A stretch of DNA of 64,000 nt, from positions 140,785-204,784 of the forward strand of contig NZ_JACIDK010000001.1 in assembly GCF_014196295.1 (NCBI RefSeq), given 5' to 3'. Under the pieces are notes generated by a model. It searched no databases. It was not told the origin of the DNA and saw only the letters and a program-made list of their open reading frames with translations. Positions 26,746-33,184 of this stretch are shown one piece after another. The stretch is from Phenylobacterium haematophilum. Its GTDB lineage: Bacteria > Pseudomonadota > Alphaproteobacteria > Caulobacterales > Caulobacteraceae. A program made the translations under genes and the position numbers. The first letter of the stretch is position 1; the number at the start of each line of letters is the position of its first letter.

Positions 26746-26872
26746 CCGCCCCTCCAGGTGACAGAGCGCGATAGACCTCGGCGGAGCGGCGGAAGTCGCC
26801 CCACGTTAGCGTCCGCTTCTGATCACCCTCACGCCAAGCACATCCGCTTTGGAACACACCGTCGTCAGGCAC
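26738..26872 (-). CDS. Putative 44-residue prophage peptide
   Basis: A frame from GTG at 26872 encodes MPDDGVFQSGCAWREGDQK and ends with RRSAEVYRALSPGGADE in the 52-bp repeat. The stop overlaps the start of the 85-aa gene (GATGAGTGA). The first half has protein-like composition. It overlaps on the opposite strand the broken gene at 26881-27006 only by proximity, not by bases. The start lacks a clear Shine-Dalgarno; coding status is uncertain. Confidence 0.4.
   Translation of the reverse strand: MPDDGVFQSGCAWREGDQKRTLTWGDFRRSAEVYRALSPGGADE
26740..26791. repeat. 52-bp gene-start repeat, copy 2
   Basis: Second copy of 26401-26452. It supplies GGAGG and ATGAGT for the 85-aa gene and encodes the shared C-terminus of the 44-aa frame. 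Confidence 0.9.
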
Positions 26873-26880
26873 GCGAGCGC

Positions 26881-27006
26881 GACACCACCAAGCCCTTCGG
26901 CTCCCGCGAGAACCCTTTCGTGGCGCGCGATCAGGCCACGCTCGACGCCCTTCCCAAGGGCTCCTACGCCATCTCGCCGGAAGGCCATTTCGGAGTGATC
27001 GACTGA
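26881..27006 (+). pseudogene. Phage gene remnant, C-terminal ~41 residues
   Basis: The frame ends with KPFGSRENPFVARDQATLDA then LPKGSYAISPEGHFGVID and TGA overlapping the start of the next gene (TGATG). The overlap and composition look like a real phage structural-module gene, but no ATG or well-placed alternative start exists nearby: the open frame runs back into the minus-strand integration module. I infer a deletion that joined the two modules and removed its 5' end. A short intact gene with an unusual start is the alternative. Confidence 0.45.
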
Positions 27007-28982
27007 TGGGCTTCCGCGTCATCCAGGCCGCTGACGGCTCCAAGCCGGAGGAGAAAAAGGGCGGCTTTCGCATCATCCAGCCGGCGGCGAAGTCGGGGAA
27101 GGCGGCGGGGCCGGTGTTCGATCCGGTGAAGGATCTTACGCGGGCGGTTCGTCCGGCGTGGGAAGCGGTGGCCGCAGACGTCGAGCGCGGCGGCGGCCCT
27201 GACAGTGCCGCACGCCTACTCGGCCTTGGCGCAGGCTTCCTCCAAGGCATCACCACGAACCAAGTCACCGGCCCGGCCTCACGCGCCCTGGCGACCTACG
27301 GCCCGCGGGCCTACGAGCGCCCGGCCGCGCCTTGGGACGAACGTTTCGGCCAGGCGCCGCGCCAGCTTTCCGGCGACGAGGCCGCGCAGGCCATTGAAGG
27401 CGACCTGAACAGCGCCCTCATGGGACTGCGCGCCGTGCCCGGTGCAGCCAAACCGCTGCCGGCACGCGTCGCCAAGCCGCTGGAGCCCGACGTTCGCGCT
27501 GCTCGGGCCATCGAACGCGCCCAGGCACGCGACCGGCTGGCCGGCGAGGTGTCGCAGGCCGCGCCCGGCGCTATGCCGATCCACCAGGGCGGCGAAAGCC
27601 TCACTGAGCTGGCCGACGTGCTCACGAACTCGCCGGGCCCCGGACGCGGCGTCATCCGGCGGGCAGTGCGCGACTATGAGGATGCCGCCGTTAACCGTAC
27701 CAAAGGGGATATCGCCCGCGACCTTGGCGGGCGCGACGACTATTTCGACACGCTCGATGCTACGATGGCCTCGCGAGCGCTCGCTGCGGAGCCAGCCCGT
27801 CAGCGCGCCTTTGCAGCGCCGATCGACCCCGCGGCCTTTGGCGCGGAGATCAGTCCTCTCATGTCGCGCGTTCCCAAAAAGGCCATCGACTATGCCATGG
27901 AAATCGCGCGCCGCGACGGCGTGAACCCCAATGATCTCGGCATTGAAATGGTCCGGGTTCCTGGCAAGCCGACGTCGGAGACGGTGACGGAGATGGTCAA
28001 GGAGCGGGTGCCGGGGGGAGGCTTCCGCGATGTCCCCAAGCAACGCGAGGTTCGCGTTGAGGCTCCGTTGGAAGACACCGAGTTCATCATCTCACGCCCG
28101 ACGATGAAGACGCTGCACTACATCAAGAAGGGTATCGACCAGGAACTGGAGGCCTACCGCAATGCGGTGACCGGAAAGCTGGAGGTGGGCAACGGCCTGG
28201 GCGCCGCGACAGCCAAATTGCGGAGCGAGTACGGGCAAGCTCTACGCAAAGCGAACCCGGACTATGACGAGTTCATGAAGATTTGGGGCGACGAGAGCGG
28301 CCACGTCAACGCCTTGGAGCTTGGACGAGACGCCTTCTCGGCTAAGGGGGACATGTCCTCTGAACTCCTGCGGCGCCGCGTCAATGAGATGAACGATGTC
28401 GAGCGCGACATGTTCAGGAAGGGCGTCGGGGAAGCGCTGATCGCGGAGGTGCGGTCCAGTAAGGGTGATGTCGGCGCGCTGCGAAAACTGCTCCGGTCCG
28501 AGGAGAATGCCGATCGTCTGGCTCTGGCGTTCCCTGATGATCAAGCCTTCGCGAATTTCATGGAGAGCGCTGCGCGCCGCGTGGCGGAGCGGGACGTCAA
28601 TAGCCGCATCCTCGGCGGTTCGCCCACTGAAGCGCGTCGGGCGGCTCGCGCCGACCTTGAGGCGGAGGGCTTCGACTACCGTGACGCTGCTGGTGATGTG
28701 CTGACCGGCAATGTGGGCGGTGCGGCACGAAAGGCCGCTCAGGCGGCGATCAAGAGCCTACCCCGCAAGAGCCGCAGCGTGATCGGTGATCCTGATGCGA
28801 ACCTGGCCCTGGCTCGCGCCCTGACGGACGAGGACGAGATGACCCGCGTCCTGAACTCGCTTAACGCCGCTCGCGCCCGGGACGCGCGTTTGCGCGCAGC
28901 CGTTGGGCGAGCTGCTCCACTTCTTGTGACTGGAGACGCGGCGCTGCGAGAAGCCCGAACAGCCGGTGAACGGGGTAAATGA
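27006..28982 (+). CDS. Large phage virion-like protein of unknown function
   Basis: A 658-residue protein rich in charged residues, Ala and Arg, mostly helical. The N-terminus repeats FRVIQAADGSKPEEKKG and GFRIIQPAAKSGK, a motif common at the start of phage internal or injected virion proteins. Residues 60-110 are mildly hydrophobic; later parts are long amphipathic helices. No enzymatic motif is seen. Its position just upstream of the lysis genes fits a late tail or ejection protein. It overlaps the upstream remnant by TGATG. Confidence 0.65.
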   Translation: MGFRVIQAADGSKPEEKKGGFRIIQPAAKSGKAAGPVFDPVKDLTRAVRPAWEAVAADVERGGGPDSAARLLGLGAGFLQGITTNQVTGPASRALATYGPRAYERPAAPWDERFGQAPRQLSGDEAAQAIEGDLNSALMGLRAVPGAAKPLPARVAKPLEPDVRAARAIERAQARDRLAGEVSQAAPGAMPIHQGGESLTELADVLTNSPGPGRGVIRRAVRDYEDAAVNRTKGDIARDLGGRDDYFDTLDATMASRALAAEPARQRAFAAPIDPAAFGAEISPLMSRVPKKAIDYAMEIARRDGVNPNDLGIEMVRVPGKPTSETVTEMVKERVPGGGFRDVPKQREVRVEAPLEDTEFIISRPTMKTLHYIKKGIDQELEAYRNAVTGKLEVGNGLGAATAKLRSEYGQALRKANPDYDEFMKIWGDESGHVNALELGRDAFSAKGDMSSELLRRRVNEMNDVERDMFRKGVGEALIAEVRSSKGDVGALRKLLRSEENADRLALAFPDDQAFANFMESAARRVAERDVNSRILGGSPTEARRAARADLEAEGFDYRDAAGDVLTGNVGGAARKAAQAAIKSLPRKSRSVIGDPDANLALARALTDEDEMTRVLNSLNAARARDARLRAAVGRAAPLLVTGDAALREARTAGERGK

Positions 28983-29145
28983 GCGCCGCGCCAAATACGA
29001 GCGCCGGCGCAATGTCGGGTTCCTTGTAGGCGACCCACATCAGGAACGCGACCATCGCCACATAAAGGACGGCTGACACCCACGAGACAGTGAGCCTCCG
29101 CTCGGCGACCTGAAACTCAGCGTCGATGATCTGCTTGTCGGACAT
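28861..29145 (-). CDS. Small prophage membrane protein (94 aa)
   Basis: From ATG at 29145 (AGAGGA upstream) the frame gives a 94-residue protein: a polar N-terminus (MSDKQIIDAEFQVAERRLTV), two hydrophobic helices (WVSAVLYVAMVAFLMWVAY and the APALVFGAALIYPVHRLFGL region) and a basic C-terminus. It is antisense to the last 122 bp of the 658-aa gene and faces the lysis cassette. Two-helix proteins beside endolysins may be holins or superinfection-exclusion proteins; neither is proven. Confidence 0.5.
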   Translation of the reverse strand: MSDKQIIDAEFQVAERRLTVSWVSAVLYVAMVAFLMWVAYKEPDIAPALVFGAALIYPVHRLFGLLAAPRLQSQEVEQLAQRLRANARPGRERR

Positions 29146-29272
29146 CGCCGCGCATCCTCTCACAACCCAGCCGCGCGCGCCACTGGCGCCGGCGCCACCT
29201 CCAGACATCGACAACCCTCGGACGGAGACACGCCCGAATGACCACCCGCCATGTGCCGCGGAGCGATGCCGC

Positions 29273-29593
29273 ATGATTGAAATCGCGGGATTGCTCGCCA
29301 GCGTCATCATCCCAGCGATCGGCGGGATTGTGTGGCTCGTCCGCCTCGAAGGCCGCATCAACAGCAACAAGCAGACCATCGCCGAGGTCGAGAAGGACCA
29401 GAACGACCTTCGCGCGCAGGTACGCCTGGAGCTGGCCGCGATCACGGCCCGCGCCGACGCGGAGGCCGCTGCGCACAGCCAGACGACCATCGCGCTCGTC
29501 CGGGTGCAGGAACAGCTCAAGTACCTGACGGACATGATCGAGCGCCTTGTCGGCAGTCCGCGCGCTCGCGGCCGTCAGACGGTCGACCAATGA
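29273..29593 (+). CDS. Small membrane protein of the lysis cassette (holin-like)
   Basis: A 106-residue protein with one N-terminal transmembrane helix (IAGLLASVIIPAIGGIVWLV) followed by a coiled coil from residue ~25 to 95 (LEGRINSNKQTIAEVEKDQ, DLRAQVRLELAAIT). The ATG at 29273 has GGAG upstream. Its stop overlaps the endolysin start (ATGA). Position and topology fit a phage holin or holin-like protein, but single-helix coiled-coil proteins also occur as tail-associated or antiholin proteins. Confidence 0.65.
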   Translation: MIEIAGLLASVIIPAIGGIVWLVRLEGRINSNKQTIAEVEKDQNDLRAQVRLELAAITARADAEAAAHSQTTIALVRVQEQLKYLTDMIERLVGSPRARGRQTVDQ

Positions 29594-30084
29594 GCGCGCT
29601 GCGCACAACCGCCATCGGCGCCGGCGCTAGCCTGGCCGTCGTCCTGGCGCTGGCCGAGCCCACGATCAAGAAGTGGGAAGGCTACTCCAACGACCCCTAT
29701 CGCGACATCGCCGGCATTCGAACCGTGTGCTGGGGCGAGACGGCGGGGGTCCAAAACCGCCGCTACAGCGACGCTGAGTGCAGGGCCATGTTCCAGCGCT
29801 CGGCGATCCTCCATGGCGCGCCGATTACCGAATGCCTGCCGCAGGCTGCTCCGCCAGCCGTACAGGCCGCGTTCGTGTCGTTCGGCTACAACGTCGGCGT
29901 CGCCGCCGCGTGCGGCTCCACGGCCGCCCAGCGAGCGCGGCGAGGGGACTACGCCGGCGCGTGCGAAGCGCTGGCCTGGTGGAACAAGGCCCGCAACCCG
30001 GTCACCGGCAAGCTTGAGGTGTCCCGCGGCCTCGCCAATCGCCGCGCCGACGAGCGCGCCCTCTGCCTGAAAGGTCTCGCCTGA
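29590..30084 (+). CDS. Phage endolysin, GH24 lysozyme
   Basis: A 164-residue muramidase. An N-terminal hydrophobic stretch (AIGAGASLAVVLALAEPTI) can act as a signal-arrest-release anchor. The T4-lysozyme-like triad region follows: KKWEGYSNDPYRDIAGIRTV with catalytic Glu, Asp and Thr, then CWGET. The later SFGYNVGVAACG-like segment and the C-terminal SRGLANRRADERALCL complete the fold. It cleaves peptidoglycan at the end of the lytic cycle. It overlaps both neighbours (ATGA and TGATG). Confidence 0.92.
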   Translation: MSALRTTAIGAGASLAVVLALAEPTIKKWEGYSNDPYRDIAGIRTVCWGETAGVQNRRYSDAECRAMFQRSAILHGAPITECLPQAAPPAVQAAFVSFGYNVGVAAACGSTAAQRARRGDYAGACEALAWWNKARNPVTGKLEVSRGLANRRADERALCLKGLA

Positions 30085-30494
30085 TGTTCGACGTCATCGG
30101 AATGCGCATGGCCGCCGTCGTCGCGGGCATCCTAATCCTGGTCATGGTCGCCATCACGGCGTTCGCCTCGCTCGGCGAGCAGGCGGCCAAGCGCCAGAAC
30201 AAAGAGCTTCGCGCGGATCTCGTCACCACCAACCAAGCCTGGGGCGAGTGCAGGGCGACGCTGGCCCAGGCGAACGGCGAGATCGAGCAACAGACCGCCC
30301 AGGTGAAGGCGTGGAAGGCCAAGGCCGATCAGGTGCGGCGCGACGCTGATGCAGCGGTCGCCAAAGCCCGCCAGGAAGCTGCGCAGTACCGCAAGCGAGC
30401 CGACCGGCTGGCGAAGCTCCCGACGCCGGCCGCCGGCCAGTGCGAGGCCGCCGCGGCGCTTTACGTGCAAGTCATCTCGGAGGACGTGAAATGA
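30084..30494 (+). CDS. Inner-membrane spanin (Rz-like)
   Basis: A 136-residue protein with one N-terminal membrane helix (MAAVVAGILILVMVAITAFA) and a long periplasmic coiled coil (AQANGEIEQQTAQVKAWKAK, ADQVRRDADAAVAKARQEA). It directly follows the endolysin. This is the layout of Rz i-spanins, which with an outer-membrane lipoprotein fuse the two membranes during lysis. The partner lipoprotein is encoded 288 bp downstream, not nested as in lambda. Confidence 0.82.
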   Translation: MFDVIGMRMAAVVAGILILVMVAITAFASLGEQAAKRQNKELRADLVTTNQAWGECRATLAQANGEIEQQTAQVKAWKAKADQVRRDADAAVAKARQEAAQYRKRADRLAKLPTPAAGQCEAAAALYVQVISEDVK

Positions 30495-30569
30495 AGTCCA
30501 CCCTCACGAACAGAACGGGCGGCGCTGTTGCCCCCGCTGTGGCGCGCCCCGTCGCCATCCACGGGCAAC

Positions 30570-30809
30570 ATGAGCACAGCAATGACGACCGTGAACAGCA
30601 CGTCGGACGAACGCACCGTCAACAACGTGATGCGTCACGCCTATCGCGTCCTGTCGGACGCCGAAAAGGCGCAAATGCAGGAGATCAAAGACATGGGCTT
30701 GGCGTTCCACACGCTGGTCGATGGGATCGGCCACAGCCGCGAGATCTCGCTGGCCAAGACCAAGATCGAAGAGGCGGTCATGTGGGCGGTCAAGCACATC
30801 ACCGCCTAG
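30570..30809 (+). CDS. Small helical protein resembling the Acb2/Tad1 hairpin family (candidate anti-defence protein)
   Basis: A 79-residue (or 75-residue, from ATG 30582) protein between the two spanin genes. It is all-helical: TVNNVMRHAYRVLSDAEKAQ, MQEIKDMGLAFHTLVDGIG, and the ending SREISLAKTKIEEAVMWAVK. From memory, the last part matches small phage proteins now grouped as Acb2/Tad1 hairpin (DUF7681-type). Acb2 binds cyclic oligonucleotides and blocks CBASS; Tad1 binds the Thoeris signal. No database check was possible. The Shine-Dalgarno is weak. Its 3' end overlaps the outer spanin start by 28 bp. Confidence 0.6.
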   Translation: MSTAMTTVNSTSDERTVNNVMRHAYRVLSDAEKAQMQEIKDMGLAFHTLVDGIGHSREISLAKTKIEEAVMWAVKHITA

Positions 30810-31087
30810 CGCGGCTGTTGGCTGCGGGCGGCGCAGCGCTAGCCCTGACCGCCTGCGCCACCCCGAAAGAGCGCATCGTCTACCGGACCGTGACCGTGCC
30901 GGTGTTCCAACCGTGCGCGCCGAAGCTCGACCCGAAGCCTGACTATCCGACGCTGAGGGCGCCGGTGGCGGCCGACATCTTCGAGCAGATGCGAACGCTC
31001 CTGGTCGAGCGCGACATGCGCGCGGCCCGTGAGATGGAGCTCGAGGCGGCGGTTTCTGGCTGCGCCGCCCATCCACCGGACAGCTAG
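30782..31087 (+). CDS. Outer-membrane spanin lipoprotein (Rz1-like)
   Basis: From GTG at 30782 (AGAGGCGG upstream) the frame gives a 101-residue protein with a lipoprotein signal: basic start MGGQAHHRLAR, hydrophobic LLAAGGAALAL and lipobox LTAC. After the Cys comes a Pro-rich periplasmic part (VPVFQPCAPKLDPKPDYPTL), typical of o-spanins. It should pair with the Rz-like protein. The same frame is open upstream to 30491, but that stretch is a shadow of the gene between the spanins. Start choice rests on the signal peptide and ribosome site. Confidence 0.75.
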   Translation: MGGQAHHRLARLLAAGGAALALTACATPKERIVYRTVTVPVFQPCAPKLDPKPDYPTLRAPVAADIFEQMRTLLVERDMRAAREMELEAAVSGCAAHPPDS

Positions 31088-31152
31088 GGCGGTGACCTCG
31101 ACAGCATCGACCCCACCGGTCGCGAAACACCTGGCGCTAGACGCCTGAACTG

Positions 31153-31182
31153 GCCCGTCCCTGACCCAGGGCGGGTCTTTTG
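31153..31182 (+). terminator. Rho-independent terminator after the lysis cassette
   Basis: GCCCGTCCCTG and CAGGGCGGGT form a stem with one bulged base around ACC, followed by CTTTTG. It lies 65 bp after the outer spanin stop and 13 bp before the next gene, so it probably ends the late transcript. Confidence 0.75.
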
Positions 31183-31194
31183 CGTTATGGTCTT

Positions 31195-31449
31195 ATGCCC
31201 CGCCTCGACCCCGAAGACCGCGAGCGCCTCCGCCTGATCAGCCAGGCCGGCGGGAAGATCCACATCGTGACGGCGCGGGGCGGCGAGCGCTTCCCGGATC
31301 AGGTCGCGCTCGTCCGCTGGGCCAACGCCATGTGCGACGCCGACTACATGCGGCTCGTCGAGCGCGGCGGGGCGCACGATCCATTCGGCGAGCACTTCAG
31401 CGACTTCATTCTGACGGACAAGGCCGAGCGGGCGGCGAAGCGGGGATAG
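31195..31449 (+). CDS. Hypothetical prophage protein (84 aa)
   Basis: An 84-residue soluble protein: MPRLDPEDRERLRLISQAGG, KIHIVTARGGERFPDQVALV, RWANAMCDADYMRLVERGG and a short charged tail. The fold is probably a small alpha/beta domain. I do not recognise a family. ATG at 31195 is taken; a TTG 15 bp upstream is less likely because it lies in the terminator's T-run. It follows the lysis terminator on the same strand and ends 5 bp before a tRNA on the other strand. Confidence 0.6.
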   Translation: MPRLDPEDRERLRLISQAGGKIHIVTARGGERFPDQVALVRWANAMCDADYMRLVERGGAHDPFGEHFSDFILTDKAERAAKRG

Positions 31450-31454
31450 GGAGT

Positions 31455-31529
31455 TGGCCGGGACGGCAGGAATCGAACCTGCATCGTCGGTTTAGGAAAC
31501 TGCCGTGCTGTCCATTGCACCACGTCCCG
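31455..31529 (-). tRNA. Prophage tRNA-Arg-like (anticodon CCT), imperfect
   Basis: A 75-nt cloverleaf can be folded: acceptor CGGGACG/CGTCCCG (perfect), D-stem GTGC/GCAC, T-arm GCAGG/CCTGC around TTCGATT, and encoded CCA at 31457-31455. The anticodon loop TTCCTAA gives CCT (arginine AGG). The anticodon stem GCAGT/ACCGA has two mismatches (positions 27-43 and 29-41), so it may be decaying or a poor substrate. Confidence 0.7.
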
Positions 31530-31542
31530 ACAACGGAGTGGC

Positions 31543-31616
31543 TGGAGCCTGCGCGAGGAATCGAATCCCGGTTTCGACCGTACGAAAGGCGCGTCCTGCC
31601 ACTGAACGACGCAGGC
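31543..31616 (-). tRNA. Prophage tRNA-Thr-like (anticodon CGT), imperfect
   Basis: A 74-nt cloverleaf can be folded with a perfect acceptor stem GCCTGCG/CGCAGGC and encoded CCA. The best anticodon loop is TTCGTAC (CGT, threonine ACG), with stem CGCCT/GGTCG containing one mismatch and one G-T pair. The T-stem has an A-C opposition at its top. An 8-base loop reading TCG (arginine) is possible but less regular. It lies 13 bp from the tRNA-Arg-like gene on the same strand. Confidence 0.6.
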
Positions 31617-31852
31617 GGTTAGGCCTGCGTGGTTGTCCCGGATCTGGTGGCGGCGCGAAGCATGGCCGTTTCTACCTCGATCAGGCCTTCCATCAAAGCG
31701 AAAACTGCTTAGAATCAATGTGCTGCGGCGGCGTGGAAGCGGGTTGGAGCCCCCGCGAATGACACGTATCTGGCTCGGGACGCCGAGCGGATGTCTGGCG
31801 GTAAGCCAAGGCCCAGAGCGGACAAGCCGGAGTGGCGCCCGGCCCGCAGCAT

Positions 31853-32059
31853 CTACCCGGCCTTCGCCATCAGCTCTGGCAGTTTCGCGTATCCGAGCGC
31901 CAGCCTGCGCGCCTCATCGCGCGTGAGCCGATCCGGGTTGGTCCCGATCACGACCCCGCCGCCATAGCAGAACCAGACCATGCGAAAGCCGCTCGCGTCG
32001 GACACGCACCACGACGAGCCGTTGTCTTCGATGGACCAGGGGGCGGGAAACTGGCGCAT
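31853..32059 (-). CDS. Hypothetical prophage protein (68 aa)
   Basis: A 68-residue protein: MRQFPAPWSIEDNGSSWCVS, DASGFRMVWFCYGGGVVIG, then TRDEARRLALGYAKLPELM. The pattern of a Trp/Ile-rich beta segment plus a helix with EARRLA is common in small phage proteins of unknown function. It begins 1 bp after the stop of the 39-aa gene (TGA-G-ATG), so the two are coupled. No catalytic motif is seen. Confidence 0.6.
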   Translation of the reverse strand: MRQFPAPWSIEDNGSSWCVSDASGFRMVWFCYGGGVVIGTNPDRLTRDEARRLALGYAKLPELMAKAG

Positions 32060-32060
32060 C

Positions 32061-32180
32061 TCACTTCGGCCTGGGCTTGTGGAAGGTGATCCGGCCGCCG
32101 TCGCCGACGATCCCGATCAATGGAACGACGCGGGCCGGCTTAGGCCGTGGGGGCAGGGGGATGACGTTCGAGAGCTTCAT
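32061..32180 (-). CDS. Hypothetical prophage peptide (39 aa)
   Basis: A 39-residue frame from ATG at 32180 with GAGGA close upstream: MKLSNVIPLPPRPKPARVVP, LIGIVGDGGRITFHKPRPK. The Pro-rich start and closely spaced downstream gene fit a real small phage gene. It has no recognisable domain. The 166 bp between it and the right attachment repeat hold no other gene I can support. Confidence 0.45.
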   Translation of the reverse strand: MKLSNVIPLPPRPKPARVVPLIGIVGDGGRITFHKPRPK

Positions 32181-32346
32181 GTCCTCGACGTGAACAGAAG
32201 TGGAACATTGGAGTCAATCGAGCGCGCGCTCGGAGGCCGTTTTCAGGCCCGAAAAGTTTTACACCGGCTACGGGGCGCAAGGGTTTGCGAGCGCAGAAAT
32301 GCGGCCGGTTGTGGAGCTAAGGTGCTGATTTTATTGGAATGGCGGG

Positions 32347-32420
32347 TGATTAAGAGTCAGCTGCTCTACCAACTGAGCTATACACCCATAACCGTTACGC
32401 CATAAGGCTTTGCGGTTGTT
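32347..32420. repeat. Right attachment-site direct repeat (attR)
   Basis: Exact 74-bp copy of 24320-24393. It contains only the 5' 41 nucleotides of tRNA-Lys plus 33 bp of leader, so it cannot make a tRNA. Sequence to its right is the original host flank upstream of tRNA-Lys. Confidence 0.9.
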
Positions 32421-32510
32421 TCCCCGACCGGTCCGGAGAGCGTTTCGCTCGCGGCCCCGCTGGGGAGGCGTCCTGTTAGCGAGTCTCGAACTGCGTTGCA
32501 AGCGTCTTTG

Positions 32511-32752
32511 TCATTCGGCCGGCATTGGACGCAAGGTGTAGGGCCCGGTGTGGCCGATATAGTGGTCGAACAGGCCCAGTTCTTCCCGCCCAGCGCCCGC
32601 CAGCGATGGCGGAACGAGACGTTCTCGCTCATCGCCACGCCGTTCTCGTCGGCCATCGCCGGGCCCAGCATGCCCTGCAATTCCAGCATTGAGCGGGTTT
32701 ATTGCACGGTCACCTCGCCGTTTTAGGTGGGGGCGCCGACCAGAATCTTCAT
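32511..32752 (-). pseudogene. Decayed gene next to attR, with in-frame stops and frame change
   Basis: From ATG at 32752 the minus strand reads MKILVGAPT, stop, NGEVTVQ, stop, then TRSMLELQGMLGPAMADENG and VAMSENVSFR. The start resembles phage-type glycosyltransferase-like proteins that begin with MKILV-x-x-PT-Y-x-G. Both stops are TAA. Near 32600 the sensible frame changes to SLAGAGREELGLFDHYIGHT then GPYTLRPMPAE and TGA at 32513-32511, perhaps the end of an unrelated gene. It lies just outside the element on the host side. Confidence 0.5.
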
Positions 32753-32833
32753 GCGGCGAAGTCCTTGTTAGGCCGGCGGCAACCTGAGCAAGGGCACGTC
32801 GGGGTCGAGTCGGCGTTCAGAGCGGGAATTATC

Positions 32834-33184
32834 ATGGCGAGGCGCGACATCACCGGGGCGGTGGACTTCAAATACCTCGAATCCTTCACGGCCGGCGATG
32901 GCGACGTGATTGACGAGGTGCTCGCCCTGTTCCGCGAACAGGCGGCGATCTGGGCGGCGCTGCTCGACCCGGCCTCGGAAGGCTGGCGGGACGCGGTTCA
33001 CACCATCAAGGGCGCGGCTCGCGGCGTGGGCGCGTTCCAGCTGGGCGATGCCTGCGAGCGCGCCGAGGCCGCCGGCCCGGGCGCGCTGGATTTGGTCAAG
33101 GACGCGCTCGACGCGGCGCTGGCCGACGTGGCGGCCTACGCTCACGAGCGGGCGCTTCAGTCGTTGCGCACGCCGCGCAGCTGA
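32834..33184 (+). CDS. Hpt domain histidine phosphotransfer protein
   Basis: A 116-residue stand-alone Hpt protein. The phospho-accepting histidine lies in DAVHTIKGAARGVGAFQLGD (H-x-x-K-G). The four-helix bundle is otherwise typical. It would relay phosphate between a hybrid kinase and a response regulator, but no kinase is nearby. ATG at 32834 is chosen over earlier in-frame starts because the domain begins there. Its 3' end overlaps that of the convergent chorismate mutase by 28 bp. Confidence 0.88.
   Translation: MARRDITGAVDFKYLESFTAGDGDVIDEVLALFREQAAIWAALLDPASEGWRDAVHTIKGAARGVGAFQLGDACERAEAAGPGALDLVKDALDAALADVAAYAHERALQSLRTPRS

Noticed and set aside
26062..26800. Possible CRISPR array
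   Set aside because: Only two copies each of a 52-bp and a 29-bp repeat, placed at gene starts and ends with large coding spacers, and no cas genes.
30440..31087. Single 215-codon frame covering the interval from the inner spanin end to the outer spanin stop
   Set aside because: The first two thirds have shadow composition against the helical gene at 30570-30809; only the part from GTG 30782 has a lipoprotein signal and spanin features.
31617..31852. Plus-strand frames between the prophage tRNAs and the 68-aa gene
   Set aside because: Several short frames exist (one reading DTYLARDAERMSGGKPR) but none has a convincing start, ribosome site or stop arrangement; left unassigned.
32347..32420. 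Second tRNA-Lys gene
   Set aside because: Only the 5' half of the tRNA is present; sequence beyond the anticodon loop is unrelated, so it is an attachment-site copy.
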